Source of the DNA: a bacterium
Lineage (GTDB): Bacteria; Armatimonadota; UBA5829
Direction of reading: 5' to 3'
NCBI GenBank assembly: GCA_021371935.1
Contig: JAJFVF010000008.1
Span: 26,943 to 90,942, forward strand
Length of the DNA: 64,000 nt
Part shown: positions 60,354 to 64,000 of the stretch, in pieces
Position numbering within the stretch: position 1 is the first letter of the stretch
Layout of the letters: every line of letters starts with the position of its first letter
Made by a program: the position numbers and the translations under genes
The notes under the pieces: model-generated
The model's database searches: none
Told to the model about the DNA's origin: nothing
Seen by the model: only the letters and a program-made list of their open reading frames with translations

Positions 60354-62012
60354 CTACGGACTCTGAGTCAGCACCAGCGAGAGCTTATCGAAATATGCGT
60401 CACAGTTGCTCCCTTCGGTGCGTATTGCTATCATCTTCACTTCAGCGCCTCTGGTGTTTACAGGAACGGTCTGCGTATTTTCATGGAATATCCATATTTG
60501 GTTGGAGCCTGCCTGTGGGCCGATCTGAAATTCTCCAAGGCTATTTTCCTCGGCATCCTTGAATGTAACCACCACCTTGCCGTTGTCTCCTTGTGTGGCG
60601 TATCCAGCCATATAGGCGGAAAGCGAGGCAGTCACTTCGGCAGCATCGATGCTGCTTGCGAAAGATGAGAGGTCAATTGTCTGTGAGGCCTGACTCCCGG
60701 ACGTGTTCTTACCTCCGTGGAAGAAATTGAGACCACCTCCAATCCTCTCTGCCTCTGAAGTCGATACTGCATTGGGATAGACGACCACAGTGAAGTTCGA
60801 TGTCGGCGTCCAGCCGTATATAGGGCGAATGACTTCACCATTGCCGCCCAGTCCCATCTCAGCGCCGGCATTTACAATCAGATTCTGACCAAACTGAAGC
60901 GGCACATCGCGTCCGGCTATGATCATAGGGTTGGGCTCTACCTGCCCATCACTTGATGATATGCCTGTAACCGTTGTCAGCGATCCAGGTGCCGGTAGAA
61001 GTGCTCCCATATCGAGTTTAGCCGTCACACTCTTGCCTGCGTAGCTCAATACAAACGAGCTGTTCGATTCATCGATATCCGAAGTGAAGCCATAGGCTTT
61101 GACCAGAAGACCTGTTTCTTTAAGAGTTAGAGAAGTGCCGAGAGGTGGATCGACAGGGGTAGCGCCAATGCCACCCGGTTCCACCAGGCTGCACAGACCA
61201 AGCGGCTTAGGAATGTCACCGGACTCTTGGGAAATCACAGTCGCATTCTCCAGCACCCTCTCGCCATACTGCGTATTGAGAGTGCCGATAATAGTTACAG
61301 CGTCTCCCTCTTGCAGTGCAAACGAGTTTTTGACCCTGATGCCTGCCGATCTATCAGCCGACTGCATATACATGGCATCGTCAAGCAGTCTGGTCACTAC
61401 GCCCGGCACTTCCACACCGGTTCCGTCTGCCATTTGCTTTGCAAGACCGATAGTAGTTGGGGTATGACTTTCAATCAGCGATACATTGTCCAGGCCGTTG
61501 GTTTCGCTTCCTGTGATGAATTCGATGCTCATGCGCAATTCCGTGACATCATCCAGCAGTGCATCCCATGAGCCGGACACACACTGCCACAGGGACTCAT
61601 CGAGTGCGGTCCCATATGTGCGCCACAGACCGAGTGGAGGTCGTTCACTAAATACTCTCTTGTAGACGCCGCCGGGGCCGGAGATTCGGAACTCAACCGT
61701 CATAAACTGCGTGCCACTAAACGATTCTTGTGTAAGATCAGCAGACAGCGCGACTTTATTGTGCCAGTTGCCCAGATACTGTGCGGGTGCGACAACCCAG
61801 CATACATCTCCGATAACCTCGTCCACCATCCGCAGGTAGCCCTCCGGATTCCCACCGGTGCCGGGGTTACTGACAGCCGCAACATCTCCAACGGCGATCC
61901 ATCCCTGCATAGTACCGTCATCAAAGTTCGAAGAAACATTTGCCCCATACGTCGGCACAGATGCCAGTGCCAGTAAAGCCAACAGAGTTATTACAAACAG
62001 ACTTCTTTCCAT
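60354..62012 (-). CDS. Secreted multidomain protein with OB-like repeat and carbohydrate-binding-like domains
   Basis: A 552-residue exported protein; ATG 62012 precedes a clean signal peptide (MERSLFVITLLALLALASVPTYG), while the frame upstream of it is not needed. The N-terminal domain (about residues 25-175; SNFDDGTMQGWIAVGD) looks like a jelly-roll carbohydrate-binding module. The middle (about 190-375; GDAVTIIGTLNTQYGERVLENA) is the domain shared with the S8 protease at 16733. The C-terminal domain (LIVNAGAEMGLGGNGEVIRPIYGWTP) is again galactose-binding-like. It has no PEP-CTERM. A surface glycan-binding role is an inference. Confidence 0.8.
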   Translation of the reverse strand: MERSLFVITLLALLALASVPTYGANVSSNFDDGTMQGWIAVGDVAAVSNPGTGGNPEGYLRMVDEVIGDVCWVVAPAQYLGNWHNKVALSADLTQESFSGTQFMTVEFRISGPGGVYKRVFSERPPLGLWRTYGTALDESLWQCVSGSWDALLDDVTELRMSIEFITGSETNGLDNVSLIESHTPTTIGLAKQMADGTGVEVPGVVTRLLDDAMYMQSADRSAGIRVKNSFALQEGDAVTIIGTLNTQYGERVLENATVISQESGDIPKPLGLCSLVEPGGIGATPVDPPLGTSLTLKETGLLVKAYGFTSDIDESNSSFVLSYAGKSVTAKLDMGALLPAPGSLTTVTGISSSDGQVEPNPMIIAGRDVPLQFGQNLIVNAGAEMGLGGNGEVIRPIYGWTPTSNFTVVVYPNAVSTSEAERIGGGLNFFHGGKNTSGSQASQTIDLSSFASSIDAAEVTASLSAYMAGYATQGDNGKVVVTFKDAEENSLGEFQIGPQAGSNQIWIFHENTQTVPVNTRGAEVKMIAIRTEGSNCDAYFDKLSLVLTQSP

Positions 62013-62177
62013 AATATCACCGCCTGTATACAGACTTAAGCAAGCTGTCGATAAGCTAACTAAGGGAGTATATCCCGCAAGACGGCACATGTCAATATCA
62101 ATGGGTAATAATGTTATCAAATATGAATTGACGTATTCATCTTCTGTTCCATAAAACTTTAGATAAGGGGTTAATGG

Positions 62178-62206
62178 TTGACTTCCCGGGCTGTATGAGT
62201 TATAAT
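62178..62206 (+). promoter_or_regulatory. Sigma-70-type promoter of the glutamate dehydrogenase gene
   Basis: -35 TTGACT (62178-62183), 17-base spacer, consensus -10 TATAAT (62201-62206). Transcription should start near 62213, giving a leader of about 128 bases. Confidence 0.8.
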
Positions 62207-62246
62207 TCACCTGGCAGCATAGTGGCTGTCCTTATGTTGCGGGCAC

Positions 62247-62282
62247 AGAGGCCTCTCCTGATTTTGGGGAGGCCTCTTTTTT
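62247..62282 (+). terminator. Leader terminator/attenuator upstream of gdhA
   Basis: An 11-bp stem GAGGCCTCTCC/GGGGAGGCCTC (one G-U), loop TGATTTT, then six T. It is inside the leader between the strong promoter and the gene. Upstream, TGTCC (62227-62231) could pair with GGGCA (62241-62245). A regulated read-through is likely, but no known riboswitch is recognised. Confidence 0.7.
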
Positions 62283-62340
62283 CGGCAGTGTCGCTGGAGC
62301 CGCCTGCGAGACTTACTTCCATTGAAGGAGGAATGCCGAA

Positions 62341-63606
62341 ATGACTAAGCAGTCAGTGGCCGTACAGGCCAACCCGTTCGAGACTGCGCAAACGCAGCTC
62401 GACAAGGCAGCCGCAAAGTTGCGGTTGGACCCGGCGATTCATGCGGTACTACGAGAGCCGCTCCGTGAGCTACACGTATCGCTGCCGGTAAAGATGGACG
62501 ATGGGTCCGTCAAAGTTTTCAAGGGCTTCAGGGTGCAGTATAATGACGCCCGAGGTCCGAACAAGGGCGGGATCCGCTTCCACCCCGAGGAGACGATCGA
62601 TACGGTTCGTGCCCTTGCTGCGTGGATGACATGGAAGACCGCCGTTGTAGACATTCCGCTTGGCGGCGGGAAGGGTGGGGTAATCTGCAACCCCAAGAAA
62701 ATGTCCGAAAGAGAGCTTGAGAGGCTCAGCCGGGCATATATCGACCAGGTCGGGCGAATTATCGGTCCCGACAAGGACGTCCCCGCTCCCGACGTCTACA
62801 CCACTCCCCAGATCATGGCCTGGATGATGGACGAGTTCTCCAAAATCAACGGCTGCAACAGCCCCGGCGTCATCACGGGCAAGCCGCTTTGCGTCGGAGG
62901 ATCGGAAGGCCGTGGGGATGCGACTGCACGCGGAGGAGCGTATTGCGTTCGTGAGGCCGCGAAATATCTGGACATCGACCTCACCAAGGCGACTGTCGCG
63001 ATCCAGGGCTTCGGCAATGCAGGCCAATATGCAGCCACACTCTTTGCGGAACTGCTCGGGTGCAAGATCGTCGCGGTGAGCGACACAAAGGGCGGCGTAT
63101 ACTGTGAGTCCGGGATCGACCCGGAGGCCATAGTAGCCCATAAGCTCAAGACAGGCTCAGTAGTGGGGTTCCCAGGGACCAGACCAATCACTAACGGCGA
63201 CATTCTGGAGCTTGCTGTGGACGTATTGGTGCCCGCGGCGCTTGAGAATGTGATCACAGCCGATAACGCAGCGGACATTCAGGCCAAGATCGTGTGTGAG
63301 CTGGCCAATGGTCCGACCACACCCGAGGCCGATGAAATCCTCCACAAAAACGGAGTCTTCGTTATTCCCGACTTCCTTGCGAATGCGGGAGGAGTCACCG
63401 TATCCTACTATGAGTGGGTGCAGAACGTCACCAACTTCTATTGGGAAGAGGACGAGGTCCATGTCAAGCTCGACAAGAAAATGACCAAGGCATTCAGCGA
63501 TGTTTTGGTGATGTCGGGCGACTACAAGGTCGATATGCGCACGGCCGCATACATGGTCAGCATTCAGCGAGTGGCTGATGCCATGAAGCTCAGAGGCTGG
63601 GTGTGA
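62341..63606 (+). CDS. gdhA: Glu/Leu/Phe/Val dehydrogenase (glutamate dehydrogenase)
   Basis: A 421-residue NAD(P)-dependent dehydrogenase that interconverts glutamate and 2-oxoglutarate plus ammonia. [23 protein letters not shown], the catalytic Lys in PLGGGKGGV, Asp in DVPAPDVYT, nucleotide-binding [12 protein letters not shown] and [14 protein letters not shown] are all present. The length and motifs fit the hexameric catabolic type. AAGGAGG precedes the ATG. The leader hairpin suggests control by premature termination. Confidence 0.95.
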   Translation: MTKQSVAVQANPFETAQTQLDKAAAKLRLDPAIHAVLREPLRELHVSLPVKMDDGSVKVFKGFRVQYNDARGPNKGGIRFHPEETIDTVRALAAWMTWKTAVVDIPLGGGKGGVICNPKKMSERELERLSRAYIDQVGRIIGPDKDVPAPDVYTTPQIMAWMMDEFSKINGCNSPGVITGKPLCVGGSEGRGDATARGGAYCVREAAKYLDIDLTKATVAIQGFGNAGQYAATLFAELLGCKIVAVSDTKGGVYCESGIDPEAIVAHKLKTGSVVGFPGTRPITNGDILELAVDVLVPAALENVITADNAADIQAKIVCELANGPTTPEADEILHKNGVFVIPDFLANAGGVTVSYYEWVQNVTNFYWEEDEVHVKLDKKMTKAFSDVLVMSGDYKVDMRTAAYMVSIQRVADAMKLRGWV

Positions 63607-63636
63607 AAACCAGGTTATAGGAAATAGGAATTAGGA

Positions 63637-63676
63637 AACAGGGCTTGGGTCGTGTGGACTTAAGCCCTGTTGTTTA
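63637..63676 (+). terminator. Rho-independent terminator of gdhA
   Basis: A perfect 10-bp stem AACAGGGCTT/AAGCCCTGTT with a 15-base loop, followed by GTTTATAT. It lies 30 bases after the stop. Confidence 0.75.
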
Positions 63677-63808
63677 TATCTCCAAGGAGATTTTTGTATT
63701 TATGGGTGAATGCTTCGAGGCGCAGTAACAAACAGACAATATATGTAGGGGTGAAGCATTTACCGATCAAGTTTGGTTGTATTCTCAGATTTAGTCATCC
63801 TGAGCTTG

Positions 63809-63860
63809 TAATCCGAATTGCAGATTTTTATTTGTAAAGATGTAGCTGCAATTCGGATTA
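63809..63860. repeat. Perfect 15-bp inverted repeat beside the IS110 fragment
   Basis: TAATCCGAATTGCAG (63809-63823) and CTGCAATTCGGATTA (63846-63860) with a 22-base loop. It lies 29 bases from the transposase stop and may be an insertion target or end structure. The flanking 63677-63808 has a GTAGGGGTGAAGCATTTACC repeat related to the one at 21143, and no gene. Confidence 0.6.
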
Positions 63861-63888
63861 GCGAGATACCGTCTTGCCTGTCAATTTT

Positions 63889-64000
63889 TTACGCTGGCAC
63901 TTCAAACGAGGTGCCGGTTTTTAGTACTCCATATGCGATTGCCAGCAATTTTCTCATGCACGCCCCAATGGCACTCATTTTACAAGCGCCTCTGCGCAAC
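63889..64000 (-). CDS. IS110-family transposase, C-terminal end (continues past window)
   Basis: The last 36 codons of a minus-strand frame: GACKMSAIGACMRKLLAIAYGVLKTGTSFE, then stop. This matches the C-terminus of IS110/IS116/IS902 transposases, where the serine-recombinase-like domain ends with CMRKLL.IAYGVLK. Start and rest lie beyond 64000, so completeness cannot be judged. Confidence 0.8.
   Translation of the reverse strand, partial: LRRGACKMSAIGACMRKLLAIAYGVLKTGTSFEVPA

Overview
The window reads as a chromosomal segment of a diderm, probably anaerobic bacterium, most likely from Armatimonadota or a related Terrabacteria lineage (inference, moderate confidence). Evidence: two PEP-CTERM exosortase substrates; a beta-barrel porin-like protein (an outer membrane); a tRNA-Ser / large Alu-type SRP RNA / dnaX / ebfC block like that of Firmicutes; an archaeal-type ApgM phosphomutase; a four-haem c-type cytochrome; and many short interspersed palindromes. 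No rRNA genes, CRISPR array or complete mobile element are visible.

Layout. 1-6.6 kb: end of a PEP-CTERM protein, PcrA/UvrD helicase, a membrane protein, two family-2 glycosyltransferases and a HAD phosphatase. 6.7-12.4 kb: an EF-Tu-domain-like small protein, the UPF0210/ACT pair, a PNPOx-fold protein, a cation/proton antiporter and a GH130 enzyme. 12.5-15.4 kb: two tRNA-Arg, tRNA-Ser, SRP RNA, dnaX, ebfC. 15.4-18.6 kb: repeat-dense spacer, PEP-CTERM protein, subtilisin-like protease. 18.9-31.6 kb: a DNA-processing island: metallophosphoesterase-PHP fusion, Sir2, NurA, a DUF4365 nuclease, a HerA-like ATPase, a KAP-NTPase-LRR protein, SbcD (Mre11) and SbcC (Rad50). It resembles the archaeal mre11-rad50-herA-nurA operon with two AT-richer genes inserted. 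32-41.7 kb: a secreted protein, then two phenylacetate-CoA ligases flanking an ACT protein and a complete branched-chain-amino-acid-type ABC transporter, a likely arylacetate or amino-acid uptake and activation unit. 41.9-49.7 kb: porin-like protein, a cytochrome/5'-nucleotidase-like protein with an in-frame UGA, an NlpC/P60 peptidase, a large beta-helix secreted protein and a Spy/CpxP-like protein. 49.7-56.3 kb (minus strand): tilS, apgM-like, purC, thrC, hom, accB. 56.5-64 kb: URO-D-family protein, Fic protein with a possible convergent antitoxin, CBS-GGDEF protein, a secreted protein, glutamate dehydrogenase with a leader hairpin, and the end of an IS110 transposase.

Two observations stand out. 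(1) The cytochrome gene at 43272-44609 carries an in-frame UGA where the family has the second Cys of a CGC motif. It is followed by a hairpin whose GGUCUG loop sits at the same distance from the UGA as in E. coli fdhF, so it is a strong selenoprotein candidate. (2) The NurA-HerA-SbcDC locus is interrupted by a DUF4365 nuclease and an NLR-like KAP-NTPase-LRR protein, which could be defence cargo in a conserved break-processing operon. Several families of interspersed hairpin repeats, some placed directly at stop codons, punctuate the intergenic regions.
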